Shown: positions 53,128-61,931 of the stretch, in pieces | Layout: each line of letters begins with the position of its first letter | How positions within the stretch are numbered: position 1 is the first letter of the stretch | Notes under the pieces: model-generated | What the model saw: only the letters and a program-made list of their open reading frames with translations | Databases searched by the model: none | What the model was told of the DNA's origin: nothing | NCBI RefSeq assembly: GCF_001278075.1 | Contig: NZ_CP011340.1 | Span: 744,001-808,000 of the forward strand | DNA length: 64,000 bases | Source of the DNA: Streptomyces pristinaespiralis | GTDB lineage: Bacteria > Actinomycetota > Actinomycetes > Streptomycetales > Streptomycetaceae | Direction of reading: 5' to 3' | Translations under genes and position numbers: made by a program

Positions 53128-54903
53128 GTGCAGCCTCTGCAAGGACAGGACCCTGACCGCATCGCGGGTTACCGGCTCCTCGGGAGACTGGGCGAAGGCG
53201 GCATGGGCGTGGTCTACCTGGCCCGCTCCCCGCGTGGCCGGACGGTGGCTGTGAAGACCATCCGCGCCGAACTCGCGGCAACACCGGACTTTCGGCTCCG
53301 GTTCGCCAAGGAGACCGCCCTCGCCCGGCAGGTCGGCGGGGAGTGGACGGCAGCCGTGCTGGACGCCGACCCCGACGCGGAACTCCCCTGGGTCGCCACC
53401 GCGTACGTTGCCGGGCCGACCCTGCACCAGCTGGTGGCCGAGCAGCACGGGCCGCTGCCCGAGCACTCGGTACGCCGTCTGGCCTCCGGCCTGTGCCAGG
53501 CCCTCGGCCACATCCACGCCGCCGGGCTCGTCCACCGGGACCTGAAACCGTCGAACGTCATGGTCACCATCGAGGGGCCCAAGGTGATCGACTTCGGGAT
53601 CGCCCGCGCCCTGGGCTCCTCCCCGACCGAGGGCCTGACGTCCACCGGAGTGGTGGTCGGCTCACCCGGCTTCATGTCGCCCGAACAGATCCGGGGCGAG
53701 CGACTGACCGGGGCGAGCGACATCTTCTCCCTGGGCACGGTGCTGGCCTTCGCCGCTTCCGGCAGGCTGCCGTTCGACGCGGCCGAGGGCCGGTTGCATG
53801 CCCTGATGTACCGAGTGGTGCACGAACCGCCGGACCTCACCGGCGTACCCGGTCCGCTACTGGGACTGATCAAAGAGTGTTTGGCCAAGGACCCGGCCGA
53901 CCGGCCGACCCTGAGCGAGTTGCGGGACAGGGAAGAGACGCAATACCGCTCGCCGACACCGTGGCTGCCGCCGGCGGTCCTGGCCCGGCTGGGCCAGGAA
54001 GCGGTGCGGCTTCTCGACCAGGAGGATCCGCGCACCCGGGTGGCCCCCGGCGCTCAGGCGGATGCCGAGGCGATGGCCGAAGCCCCGACCATCCGGGGAA
54101 GGCCGCCCACGGCCCCGCTCACCGAGCCCTCCGCCGACCCCGTGGTCCGCGCCGATGCCGGTCAGGCACGTGTGCCCAGGCCGCGACTTGCCGAAGAGCG
54201 CCGCCGCGCCGGCGGCCACCAGGACCCGGCCGACGGATACCGGACCGCTGTCTACTGGCTCCTTGCGCTCGTCGCCCTGACCTCCGCGCTCACCGCCGTC
54301 CATCTGCTCGTCATCACCTCCGGCCACCTGTACGACGACCCTCTCCCGCACGCGGACGACCTCTTTTCGGCGATGTTCTTCGTGGATGAATGGAGCCACC
54401 GGGTCACTCACCTCTTGTGGAACGCCCAGCTCCTTTTCGGGGCGGCCCTGTCGGTGTGCTGGCTCGTGTGGTTCGCCCGTGTACGCGCCACCGCCGAGGA
54501 GTTCACGCCCGGACGGCTTCGGTACCGCCCCTCCATGGCAGTCGTCGGCTGGCTTCTCCCCATCGCGAATCTCTTCCTCCCCAAGCAGATCGCCGACGAC
54601 GTCTGGCACGCGTCCAGCCCCGGTCACAGCCCCGCACCAGCCCGTGCACTGAACGCCTGGTGGGCGCTGTGGCTGCCCACCTTCCTGCTCTGGCCGCTCT
54701 TTTGGACCCCATGGACAGAGCTGCTCAGGGAGCGGACCGAATTCTCCGACGACGGGAATCTGACCCGCCTCTACGCGTACGAGTTCCTGCCGGGAGCGTG
54801 GATCAACCTCGTCCTGCACGTGCTCGTTGTGCCGACAGCAGTCGCCGCCGCACTCTTCGTCCGCCGGCTGACCGCCATGCAGGCCGCCGAACTCGACAAC
54901 TGA
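53128..54903 (+). CDS. Ser/Thr protein kinase with C-terminal DUF4328 membrane domain
   Basis: A 591-residue Hanks-type kinase fused to a membrane domain. Kinase (about 10-275): GEGGMG glycine loop (22-27), Lys43 (VAVK), HRDLKPSN with catalytic Asp138, DFG at 155-157, SPEQ at about 184 and LGTVL/FAASGRLPF. A disordered linker (about 280-370) is rich in Pro/Ala/Arg. The C-terminal half (about 375-591) has TM segments YWLLALVALTSALTAVHLLVI, LLFGAALSVCWLVWF, and the DUF4328 core SMAVVGWLLPIANLFLPKQIADDVWHAS. PASTA or sensor domains are absent. GTG 53128 follows a GGAGGGAG ribosome site. Confidence 0.9.
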   Translation: MQPLQGQDPDRIAGYRLLGRLGEGGMGVVYLARSPRGRTVAVKTIRAELAATPDFRLRFAKETALARQVGGEWTAAVLDADPDAELPWVATAYVAGPTLHQLVAEQHGPLPEHSVRRLASGLCQALGHIHAAGLVHRDLKPSNVMVTIEGPKVIDFGIARALGSSPTEGLTSTGVVVGSPGFMSPEQIRGERLTGASDIFSLGTVLAFAASGRLPFDAAEGRLHALMYRVVHEPPDLTGVPGPLLGLIKECLAKDPADRPTLSELRDREETQYRSPTPWLPPAVLARLGQEAVRLLDQEDPRTRVAPGAQADAEAMAEAPTIRGRPPTAPLTEPSADPVVRADAGQARVPRPRLAEERRRAGGHQDPADGYRTAVYWLLALVALTSALTAVHLLVITSGHLYDDPLPHADDLFSAMFFVDEWSHRVTHLLWNAQLLFGAALSVCWLVWFARVRATAEEFTPGRLRYRPSMAVVGWLLPIANLFLPKQIADDVWHASSPGHSPAPARALNAWWALWLPTFLLWPLFWTPWTELLRERTEFSDDGNLTRLYAYEFLPGAWINLVLHVLVVPTAVAAALFVRRLTAMQAAELDN

Positions 54904-55122
54904 CACGCTTCGGCCTGGCTGGCCTGGCCGGCCCGTTGGCCGTTCTCGACGGCCCTGCCGACCCGCCCAGCCGCACGACCCCTCCGGGTCACATCACATG
55001 CGGCACGGTCGTCGTCGACCGCGACCGGCAACCCGGGGCGCAGGTCCGGCTGGACCTGCGGTTGCCACCCGGTTCTCGCATGGCAGGACGCCGATCACCT
55101 CGCGGAACGCGCGGTTCGGACC

Positions 55123-55524
55123 CTAGATTTCGATCACTGCTCTCGGGTCCGCCCAGATTGAGCGGAGTTCGGCGATGTCGTTCAGCGGAGAGTGCTTCAT
55201 GACCTCGACGATCCCGGCGACGCAAGCCTGCACGGTCTCCGGGTCGCGGTCCTCGATCGCCCTGTCGAGTCGAGCGAGGAAGCCTCGGTGCAGTTCGCGA
55301 CGCTCGCCGAAAACCCGGTCCAGGTAGTCCTGGAGTCCCTGGCTCGCGGCGTTGATTCTGGCGACCTCCTTGTCCCGGTCCGCGGCGATCCGGGCGCGTT
55401 CCGTCATGCTGGCGTCAATACCTTTGGCGACGTCGATGATCGCCATGAGGTACTGGGCGGCATCCGCGGTGGTGGCCACACGGCCGACCGTTTCGACGAC
55501 GGTACGCACACGGGCGTCAGACAT
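55123..55524 (-). CDS. Helical protein coupled to glycine-rich membrane protein, 133 aa
   Basis: Unrecognised, entirely helical small protein: ARVRTVVETVGRVATTADAAQYLMAIIDVAKG, then a charged region TERARIAADRDKEVARINAASQGLQDYLDRVFGERRELH (coiled-coil like), and VQACVAGIVEVMKHSPLND. Its ATG (55524) overlaps the preceding gene's end by 8 bases (ATGTCTGA), so it is translationally coupled to it. No signal peptide. It likely forms a complex with the upstream product; role unknown. Confidence 0.7.
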   Translation of the reverse strand: MSDARVRTVVETVGRVATTADAAQYLMAIIDVAKGIDASMTERARIAADRDKEVARINAASQGLQDYLDRVFGERRELHRGFLARLDRAIEDRDPETVQACVAGIVEVMKHSPLNDIAELRSIWADPRAVIEI

Positions 55525-56515
55525 TGGTGGACTCCGGGTTGTAGTCGCGGTACTTGACCACGAGGGATTCGCCGCTCGGGTCGAGCGTCAGATCTGGATT
55601 CATCACAGGTGCTTCGGCGAGTTCCACGACGCCCTTCACCAGCTGAAGCGCCGTATGGAGCCGATGTGCATGGTCATCGCTGCCGAGGTCGAACCCGCCC
55701 GGCGCGCGCTCAGTCTCTTCCAGGCGGTCGAGCGCGTCACCGGCCCGCCGAACCATTCCGGCCAGCACGGCCATCAACTCGGTGATCCGGCTGTCCACGC
55801 CTTGAAGGAGCACCGAGCTCCGGTGGAAAGTGGCGACTGCCTTCTTGACATCCGCGTCGAACTTCGCGACAGCCTTGTCCTCGTCGGCCTTCTGCTTGAT
55901 CAACGACCCGACGGTCAACGCGACCGCCGGTACCGCCGTGATGATGCCGAGCCGACGAACGCCTGCTGCGACGCCTCCGCCTCCAGCGGCCTTCGTGCCG
56001 CCTCCGATGACCGCCAGGGTCGCATTTCTCTTCGCTGCACCGGTCAGCGTGTTGATCGCAGTACCGGTGGACGCCGTGGCGACCTTCGCGACAGTTGCAT
56101 AGGCGGCACCACTCAGTCCGATTCCGGCGGCTGCCGACGCGATGCCCCTCATCGCGGTCGCGGTCCCGCTGGGGCCGGAGACCTCGGGCGGCGTATCGAC
56201 TTCACGATGCGCCGGCGCCTCTCCGCCTTCGATGACTTGGCGTCCACGCGTCCGTAGCTGCCGCTCGTTGCGTTCAGCGAAGGCCCGCATTCGAGGTGTC
56301 ACGACATCGAGAGCGGACCGTTGCCGAATTCCCAGGCATCTCAACTGCGCGATGGTGGAGTCGGCGACGCCTCGGTGCTTCGCGTGCTCGGCATCGTGGT
56401 GAGCCCGGAGGTCTGCGATCTTCTTCTTCGCCCGTTCCGTGATGACCTTCTTCCCCATCGCGCCGACGACCGACGTGCCGGCGGCGACGGCCACGGGGAT
56501 CACCGGGAACTGCAT
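55517..56515 (-). CDS. Glycine-rich membrane-active protein of unknown function, 332 aa
   Basis: Unrecognised. N-terminal short hydrophobic stretch VIPVAVAAGTSVVGAM (about 4-20), basic helix KKVITERAKKKIADLRAHHDAEHAKHRG, then a central glycine/alanine-rich hydrophobic region (about 118-205: IASAAAGIGLSGAAYATVAK; LAVIGGGTKAAGGGGVAAG; LGIITAVPAVALTVGSLI) with glycine-zipper spacing. After it a long charged helix (QKADEDKAVAKFDADVKKAVATFHRS) and VDSRITELMAVLAGM. Helix-hydrophobic hairpin-helix architecture recalls apolipoprotein L/pore-forming or membrane-remodelling proteins. ATG 56515 has GGAGG upstream. Upstream neighbour is a GIY-YIG gene. Base composition is less GC-rich than surroundings. 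Confidence 0.7.
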   Translation of the reverse strand: MQFPVIPVAVAAGTSVVGAMGKKVITERAKKKIADLRAHHDAEHAKHRGVADSTIAQLRCLGIRQRSALDVVTPRMRAFAERNERQLRTRGRQVIEGGEAPAHREVDTPPEVSGPSGTATAMRGIASAAAGIGLSGAAYATVAKVATASTGTAINTLTGAAKRNATLAVIGGGTKAAGGGGVAAGVRRLGIITAVPAVALTVGSLIKQKADEDKAVAKFDADVKKAVATFHRSSVLLQGVDSRITELMAVLAGMVRRAGDALDRLEETERAPGGFDLGSDDHAHRLHTALQLVKGVVELAEAPVMNPDLTLDPSGESLVVKYRDYNPESTNV

Positions 56516-56708
56516 TGTGGCCTCCGAGTGATGTACGCAGCGACGGGCTCCAGGTCGTTCACGGGCGCGCTGCCGTCTGAGTGATGGTCAAAAAGAAAGA
56601 GTGCACGTCTGGTTGGCCTCGTCCGGAATCCTGGCGGCGACTGCCGCCCCCTTGATCACGGCTTCCTTAGGGAAACCGCACCCGGCTCAGGCGCGACCGT
56701 AGATCCGG

Positions 56709-57356
56709 TCACGCCTCTCGCCAGGCCCTTGCCTCCTCTGCCATCGCTGCGCGAGCCGCCTTGACCCTGCGGTCACCCAGGCTTCCCATCTTGGCCAGGT
56801 TGAGAGGCGGCCGTAGCGCATCGAGCATGGCAGTCTCGACCTCATCGAGGACCACACCGTCAGGCCTCACCCACACCGAGAGCCGCAGCCTCGCGTGCAT
56901 CCATTCCGTCAGCCGCTCATCACCGCTGCTCTCCAGAGAGTAGTTGGCGCTGCCGTCGGGCCGGGCGGGGTTGCGGGGCACCGCTCGTAGTCCAAGTGGT
57001 TCCCGCAGGAGCGCCGCCAGCGTCCGTCGCAGGGTGGAGGAGCCGGTCCTGCCCGTGGCGAAGTGTGTACGCAGGTCGCGCCCTACCAAGCTGCGCTCTG
57101 CCTTTCCCACGTAGAGGGGACGGTCAGCCGCGCCTACTGCGAGGGCTTCGACCGCCGACAGGTCACCATGGACGGCGTAGAGGCCCGCCTCGTTCGGCAC
57201 CACCTCAAGGGCTTCCCTCGCGGTGTGCCGCGGGCCATCGGCCAAGGCGGCGAGAGCGGCACACACCATGGCTTCGTCCACGGCTACAAGCTTAGGGCTC
57301 GGGTACGACAGATCAACCGCTCCGAGCCGCGCGATCAAGCGGTGTACCCCTTGCAA
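56709..57356 (-). CDS. GIY-YIG-domain protein (putative nuclease)
   Basis: A 215-residue protein with a GIY-YIG fold near the middle. GLYAVHG and PLYVGKAE (the GIY and YIG strands) are separated by about 22 residues; LVGRDLRTHF supplies the conserved Arg, VRPDGVVLDEVETAMLDALRPPLNLAKM the catalytic Glu and following Asn. The N-terminus contains VDEAMVCAALAALADGPRHTAREALE, a helical domain. GIY-YIG nucleases act in repair, homing or defence. Start uncertain: the TTG at 57356, GTG at 57281 or ATG 57269. Same strand as, and upstream of, the glycine-rich pair (193 bp gap). Confidence 0.78.
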   Translation of the reverse strand: MQGVHRLIARLGAVDLSYPSPKLVAVDEAMVCAALAALADGPRHTAREALEVVPNEAGLYAVHGDLSAVEALAVGAADRPLYVGKAERSLVGRDLRTHFATGRTGSSTLRRTLAALLREPLGLRAVPRNPARPDGSANYSLESSGDERLTEWMHARLRLSVWVRPDGVVLDEVETAMLDALRPPLNLAKMGSLGDRRVKAARAAMAEEARAWREA

Positions 57357-57579
57357 TCACACCGTGGAGCTCACGCCGCGGGCAGCAGGCCGCGGACGCG
57401 GTTCAGTGCCCACGCGTCGGCGGCACAGACATGCTCTGCCAGGAGGCCGACGCGCGGGGCGAGCGTGTCGGCAGGCTCGCGGCACGGGCGGAGGCGAAAA
57501 CGGGCCGGGCCGCTCCGGGAGGAACACTGTCCTCCGTCCATCTCCTCTCCCATACTGGGCCGATGGCAGGCGGCGGGAC

Positions 57580-58791
57580 ATGAACACGGAGACCGGGCCA
57601 CCGGCGCCCGCTCCTCGGCGCCGTGAACTGGACGTGCTGCGCGCCCTGATCGTGCTCGGCCTGGTCTTCTTCCATGCCGCCCTCGTCTTCGCCCCGGACG
57701 ACGACTTCTACGTCAAGAACGCTGAGACGGCCGGCGCCGTCACGGTGCTGGCGGGGTTCGGCGTGGTGTGGGCGATGCCCATGCTGTTCCTCGTCGCCGG
57801 CCTCGGCACCCGGCATTCGATCCGCCGCCGTGGCCCCCGCAGCTTCGCCCGTGAACGTCTGCTGCGCCTGGGTGTCCCCCTGGTCTTCGCGTCGCTCGCC
57901 CTCAATCCCCTCCCGCAGTGGCTGCGACTTCGGGCGGCGGACCCGGGGTACGACGAGTCGTACTGGCGTTTCTGGCCCCGCTTCCTCAACGTCCGCCTGG
58001 ATCCCGGGGACTTCCCCTTCATACTCGACGGCCGCTACTTCGAGACCGGCCACCTGTGGTTCGTCGTGCTCCTCCTCGCCTTCTGTCTGCTCCTCGTACC
58101 GGTCGCGGGGGTGGTCGCGGCCGCCGGCGAGCGCGCGGTGGCGGCGATGACACGCAGGTCCGGGCTCCTCCTGCTGCCTGCGGTGCCGTCGGCCCTGATC
58201 AACACACTGCTGGGCATGGAGGAGGACTTCGCGGGCTGGAACCGCTGGGCCTACCTGCTGTTCTTCCTCTGCGGCTACGCGCTGGCCGACGACGTCCGGA
58301 TCCGCGCCGCCCTGCGCCGCCGTGCCGTGCCGGTCGGCGTGCTCGGGCTCGCCCTGTTCGCCGCGTCCGCACCCGGGTTCGTGGCGGGGGACGACCCGTT
58401 CACCGCGTGGAGTCCGTTCGCGCTGGTCACCCGGGCCCTGTTCGGGGCTGCCGGGTGGTGCTGGGTGGTGGCGATCCTCGGGTGGCTGGACAGGCCCCGT
58501 GACCGCGGACCTTCCTCGGGCGGCGGTGGACGGGTGTGGGCGTATCTCACCGTCGCCGCACTGCCGTTGTACGTGTTGCACCAGCCCGTCGTGGTCGCCT
58601 TCGCTTACGCGGTCGTCGGACGGTCCGCGCCGATCCTGGTCAAGTACGCACTGATCGTGACCGGTTCACTGGCGGTGATCCTCCTCGTGTACGAGTACGC
58701 GGTGCGCAGGACGAGGCTGACGCGGTTCCTGTTCGGCATGCGCCCCGATCCGGAACCCGAGCCCGGCACAACCGCCGTCACCGCCCGGTGA
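57580..58791 (+). CDS. Acyltransferase 3-family membrane protein
   Basis: A 403-residue integral-membrane O-acyltransferase (acyltransferase_3/OafA-like) that usually transfers an acyl group from the cytoplasm to an extracytoplasmic sugar or peptide. N-terminus RRRELDVLRALIVLGLVFFHAAL contains the conserved 'R/D-x-x-R-x-x-x-x-x-x-V-x-x-x-H' region with catalytic-type His near residue 32. About 10 TM segments follow, including FGVVWAMPMLFLVAG and LYVLHQPVVVAFAYAVVG. The family's RxxR motif appears as RRGPRSFARERLLRLGVPLV. ATG 57580 is chosen by family start; substrate unknown. Monocistronic. Confidence 0.88.
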   Translation: MNTETGPPAPAPRRRELDVLRALIVLGLVFFHAALVFAPDDDFYVKNAETAGAVTVLAGFGVVWAMPMLFLVAGLGTRHSIRRRGPRSFARERLLRLGVPLVFASLALNPLPQWLRLRAADPGYDESYWRFWPRFLNVRLDPGDFPFILDGRYFETGHLWFVVLLLAFCLLLVPVAGVVAAAGERAVAAMTRRSGLLLLPAVPSALINTLLGMEEDFAGWNRWAYLLFFLCGYALADDVRIRAALRRRAVPVGVLGLALFAASAPGFVAGDDPFTAWSPFALVTRALFGAAGWCWVVAILGWLDRPRDRGPSSGGGGRVWAYLTVAALPLYVLHQPVVVAFAYAVVGRSAPILVKYALIVTGSLAVILLVYEYAVRRTRLTRFLFGMRPDPEPEPGTTAVTAR

Positions 58792-58821
58792 GTTCCACGG
58801 GCGCGGACCCGGAAGGGGCCG

Positions 58822-59916
58822 CTACAGCCAGCCGTTGCGGCGGAAGCCCCGGTGGATGACGAAGCAGGCCAGGGTGATGACGCCCAGCGTCAGGGGGTAC
58901 CCGTACACCCACCGCAGCTCGGGCATGTGCTCGAAGTTCATTCCGTACACGCCGCAGACCATGGTCGGTACGGCGACGATCGCCGCCCACGCCGTGATCT
59001 TGCGCATGTCCTCGTTCTGCGCCACGGTCACTTGCGCGAGGTGCGCCTGGAGGATCGAGTCGAGCAGGGCGTCATAGGCGCCGATCTGTTCGGTCACCCG
59101 CGCCTGGTGGTCGGCCACGTCCCGGAAGTACGCCCGTATGTCGGGATCGACCGGCGGCAGGGAGCGGGTCGCCAGCGCCTGCAGGGGGCGGTCCAACGGG
59201 GCGACGGCGCGCCTGAGTTCCAGGAGCTCCCGCTTGAGCTGATAGATCCGGCCCGCCTCGCTCCGGGCCCGGGCAGCGTGTTCGCTGAAGACCGCGGTCT
59301 CGACCTGGTCGATGTCGTCCTGCATCGCGTCGGCGACGGCGAGGAAGTCGTCGACCACGTGGTCGGCGATGGCGTGCAACACCGAGGACGGTCCCGTGGC
59401 CAACAGCTCCGGGTTCCGTTCCAGTCCCTCCCTGAGCGGTCCGAGGGATCCGTGACGGCCGTGCCGGATGGTGATCACGAACTGGTGCCCGGTGAAGACC
59501 ATGAGCTCGCCGGTGTCCACCACTTCACTGGTGGCGGTGAGTTCCTGGTGTTCGACGTAACGGCAGGTCTTGAAGACGGCGAAGAGCGTTTCGTCGTACG
59601 CCTCGAGTTTGGGCCGCTGGTGCGCGTGCACGGCGTCCTCGACCGCCAGTGGGTGAAGTTCGAACAGCTCGGCGATCCTGGCGAACTCCTCCGCCGACGG
59701 TTCGTGCAGACCCAGCCAGACGAAGCCCCGCCCGGACTTTTGGACCCGCTGCATGGCCTCGTCCACCGGGCAGGCCCCGGACTGCCGTACGCCGTCTTCG
59801 TAGACGACGCAGTTGACCACCGTGTTGCCCAGTGGGGAGCGGGACGGGTGGCTCAGGTCCACGGTCCTGCGTTTTGCGCCGCGCACCGCGCGGCGAATGT
59901 TACGGATCACCGGCAC
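58822..59916 (-). CDS. corA: CorA-family magnesium/cobalt transporter
   Basis: A 364-residue pentameric divalent-cation channel. The cytoplasmic N-domain (about 1-230) includes VWLGLHEPSAEEFARIAELFELHPLAVEDAVHAHQRPKLEAYDETLFAVFKT. A long stalk helix (DIDQVETAVFSEHAARARSEAGRIYQLKRELLELRRAV) leads to two TM helices: MRKITAWAAIVAVPTMVCGVYGMNF, carrying the signature YGMN, and YPLTLGVITLACFVIHRGF. GTG 59916 is chosen: AAGGAG lies 7 bases upstream. The ORF reaches 37 codons further upstream without conserved content. Confidence 0.93.
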   Translation of the reverse strand: MPVIRNIRRAVRGAKRRTVDLSHPSRSPLGNTVVNCVVYEDGVRQSGACPVDEAMQRVQKSGRGFVWLGLHEPSAEEFARIAELFELHPLAVEDAVHAHQRPKLEAYDETLFAVFKTCRYVEHQELTATSEVVDTGELMVFTGHQFVITIRHGRHGSLGPLREGLERNPELLATGPSSVLHAIADHVVDDFLAVADAMQDDIDQVETAVFSEHAARARSEAGRIYQLKRELLELRRAVAPLDRPLQALATRSLPPVDPDIRAYFRDVADHQARVTEQIGAYDALLDSILQAHLAQVTVAQNEDMRKITAWAAIVAVPTMVCGVYGMNFEHMPELRWVYGYPLTLGVITLACFVIHRGFRRNGWL

Positions 59917-60089
59917 GGCATGGCTCCTTCGAACGACCGGCGGCAAGTGTGCCACTGGCCGTGCGTCCCATGACGGTCGGGAGGGCCGGCACGGTTCCAG
60001 GCACCCGGCGCCCACCGCAGCCGCCACGCAGGCACCTGGGCACGCAGGCGATGAGGGGGGTCGTATCAGGAGGCAAGGCGGTGATCGTG

Positions 60090-60127
60090 CCTGTGGGGGC
60101 GCGGTGTCAGGCCCGCGCCCCCACAGG
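60090..60127 (-). terminator. 14-bp hairpin terminator of the Maa-TetR operon
   Basis: CCTGTGGGGGCGCG (60090-60103) pairs perfectly with CGCGCCCCCACAGG (60114-60127) over a 10-nt loop, 18 bp past the TetR stop on the minus strand. Confidence 0.8.
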
Positions 60128-60144
60128 CCGCTGTGTGGCCGCCT

Positions 60145-60690
60145 CTAGGCGGCGGTGGTGACGCGCCTCACCGCTTCGCGTGTGAGCGTGCGGTGGTGCG
60201 GTGCGACGTCGAGGGCCCGGTGGAGCGTGAGTCCTTCGATGAGTGCGTCGAGTTGGCGGGCGGTGTCGGGGTCGAAGTGCCGCTCGAGGAGATGACGGCT
60301 GCGGAGCATCCACGCCCGGGTCAGTTCCCGGTAGTCCGGGCGTCGCGCGGCCAGGGTGTAGAGCTCCTGGGTGAGGACCAGGTCGCGTTGCGGCCCCTCG
60401 GAGAGCGTGTGGATGAGGTCGGTGACGGCCTCACACGCCTGCTCGGGGCCGTCGACGCGACCCAGGTGCTGCTCGAAGAGGGCGACGATGTGGTCGGCGA
60501 AGCGGGTGAAGGCTTCGCGGAGCAGGTCGTCGATGCCGGTGAAGTGGTAGGTCATCGAGCCGAGGGGTACGCCCGCGCGGGCGGCGATCCTGCGATGGGA
60601 CACGCCTGCGATGCCCTCGTCGGCGATGTGGTCGAGGGTGGCGGCGAGGATCCGCTCACGCCGCTGCGGGTCGGTGTGTCCGGTGGCCAT
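60145..60690 (-). CDS. TetR-family transcriptional regulator
   Basis: A 181-residue repressor: RRERILAATLDHIADEGIAGVSHRRIAARAGVPLGSMTYHFTGID, with recognition helix ending TYHF at about residues 45-48. The C-terminal domain is helical with ELTRAWMLRSRHLLERHF. It is the second gene of an operon, 12 bp after the maltose acetyltransferase-like gene. Twin palindromes upstream of that gene are the likely autoregulatory operators. The ATG at 60690 begins MATGHTDPQ. Confidence 0.9.
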   Translation of the reverse strand: MATGHTDPQRRERILAATLDHIADEGIAGVSHRRIAARAGVPLGSMTYHFTGIDDLLREAFTRFADHIVALFEQHLGRVDGPEQACEAVTDLIHTLSEGPQRDLVLTQELYTLAARRPDYRELTRAWMLRSRHLLERHFDPDTARQLDALIEGLTLHRALDVAPHHRTLTREAVRRVTTAA

Positions 60691-60702
60691 GGGTGTCGTG
60701 TC

Positions 60703-61281
60703 TCAGATGTCGCGGATCGGCCGGGCGGGGTTGCCCACGGCGACGACGTCGGCGGGGATGTCCCTGGTGACCACGGAGCCGGCGCCGATGACGCTGTTGT
60801 CGCCGATGGTCACGCCGGGGCAGACGATGACGCCTCCGCCGAGCCAGACGTTGTTCCCGATGGTGATGGGCAGGGCGGCCTCCAGCTTGTCGCGTCGGGG
60901 CTGGGGCTCCACCGGGTGGGTGGGGGTGAGGAGTTGGACGTTCGGGCCGATCTGGCAGTCCTCGCCGATGGTGATCCGGGCGACGTCGAGGGCGGTCAGG
61001 TTGTAGTTGACGAAGGTGCGGGCCCCGATGGTGATGTTGCTGCCGTAGTCGACGTACAGCGGCGGGCGCACCTCGACGCCCTCGCCCACGGAGGCGAGCA
61101 GTTCCTCGAGGATCGGCCGGGCCTTCACCGGGTCCTCGAGGCAGGCGGCCTGGTAGCGGGCTGCGAGTCGCATGGCGTTCTGCACCCTGTGGGCGATCGC
61201 GGGGTCGTCGGCGATGTAGAGGTCGCCCGCGAGCATGCGTTCCAGGTTGGTGCGCGGATCGTCAGCAAAATACGTCGACAT
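60703..61281 (-). CDS. Maltose/galactoside O-acetyltransferase-like protein
   Basis: A 192-residue hexapeptide-repeat acetyltransferase (Maa/LacA/NodL family), trimeric, using acetyl-CoA on sugars. N-terminal helical Mac domain: RTNLERMLAGDLYIADDPAI. Left-handed beta-helix with IGARTFVNYNLTALDVARITIGEDCQIGPNVQLLTPTHP (catalytic His of the HP pair near residue 115), LPITIGNNVWLGGGVIVCPGVTIGDNSVIGAGSVVTRDIPADVVAVGNPAR. Possible start: ATG 61281, whose upstream operator leaves no room for a normal ribosome site; ATG at 61236 is an alternative. Confidence 0.9.
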   Translation of the reverse strand: MSTYFADDPRTNLERMLAGDLYIADDPAIAHRVQNAMRLAARYQAACLEDPVKARPILEELLASVGEGVEVRPPLYVDYGSNITIGARTFVNYNLTALDVARITIGEDCQIGPNVQLLTPTHPVEPQPRRDKLEAALPITIGNNVWLGGGVIVCPGVTIGDNSVIGAGSVVTRDIPADVVAVGNPARPIRDI

Positions 61282-61317
61282 GTGTACGACCGTACACTCC
61301 GGAAGGTACGTTCGTAC
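61282..61317 (-). promoter_or_regulatory. Twin palindromic operators of Maa-TetR operon
   Basis: GTGTACG-AC-CGTACAC (61282-61297) is a perfect palindrome touching the Maa ATG. GTACG-TT-CGTAC (61306-61317) is a second. Centres are 22 bp apart, two helical turns, suggesting cooperative TetR dimers. Confidence 0.7.
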
Positions 61318-61427
61318 ACTCCTCCTCCGACCTCAGCGGTCCCGGCACCGGCGCACCGGCTCGGCCGGGTGCAGCACCCCGTCCCGCCATGACAGGTCGA
61401 CCGCCGCGGCGCGGTCCGCGGCCCGGT

Positions 61428-61931
61428 TCACGTGTTCCCCCTGGCCAGGTCCCGGTCCGACTCTTCGAGGTCGCTCTCGCGGACCACGTGCATGGCGGCC
61501 TCCTCGGCGCCGGCCGCACCCGCGTCGATGCCCACGTCGGAGGCGAAGAGTTCCTTGTCGGTGTCCGGGTGGGCGCCCTCGTCCGGCGCGACGAGCCGTC
61601 CCGCCCGTTCGGTCCCCGCCTCGGGATCGATCGGTTCCCCTTCGCCGCCGGGCAGGTCGCCGATGCCGTCCGACTCGTCCTCTCCGGTGTCGGGCAGTTC
61701 TTGGGCCAGCCGCTGGTCGAGGGTCTCGCCGTCGTGCTGCTCCGCCGCGGTGGTCCCTGTCCTGTTCACCCCGAGCGGCCTCTCGGGCGGCGAATAGCCC
61801 TCGTCGAGGATGTCGTCGTAGCTCCGGTCGCCCACCGTGTTCTGGAGGTCCAGGGGTGCGGCGTCCTCTTGCTCCTCGTTGCTGCCCGTCGGCTGATAGA
61901 CATCGTCCGCCATGCTGCCCTCGGTCATCAT
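61428..61931 (-). CDS. DUF5709-family protein
   Basis: A 167-residue acidic, probably disordered cytoplasmic protein conserved in actinomycetes (DUF5709). Hallmark strings: MADDVYQPTGSNEEQEDAAPLDLQNTVGDRSYDDILDEGYSPPERPLG (split across the DUF5709 N-terminal box), ETLDQRLAQELPD, then DGIGDLPGGEGEPID and a C-terminal ELFASDVGIDAGAAGAEEAAMHVV. Function unknown; often seen near stress genes. The ATG at 61931 is chosen because GGAGG lies 5 bases upstream; ATG 61928 is adjacent. Confidence 0.85.
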   Translation of the reverse strand: MMTEGSMADDVYQPTGSNEEQEDAAPLDLQNTVGDRSYDDILDEGYSPPERPLGVNRTGTTAAEQHDGETLDQRLAQELPDTGEDESDGIGDLPGGEGEPIDPEAGTERAGRLVAPDEGAHPDTDKELFASDVGIDAGAAGAEEAAMHVVRESDLEESDRDLARGNT

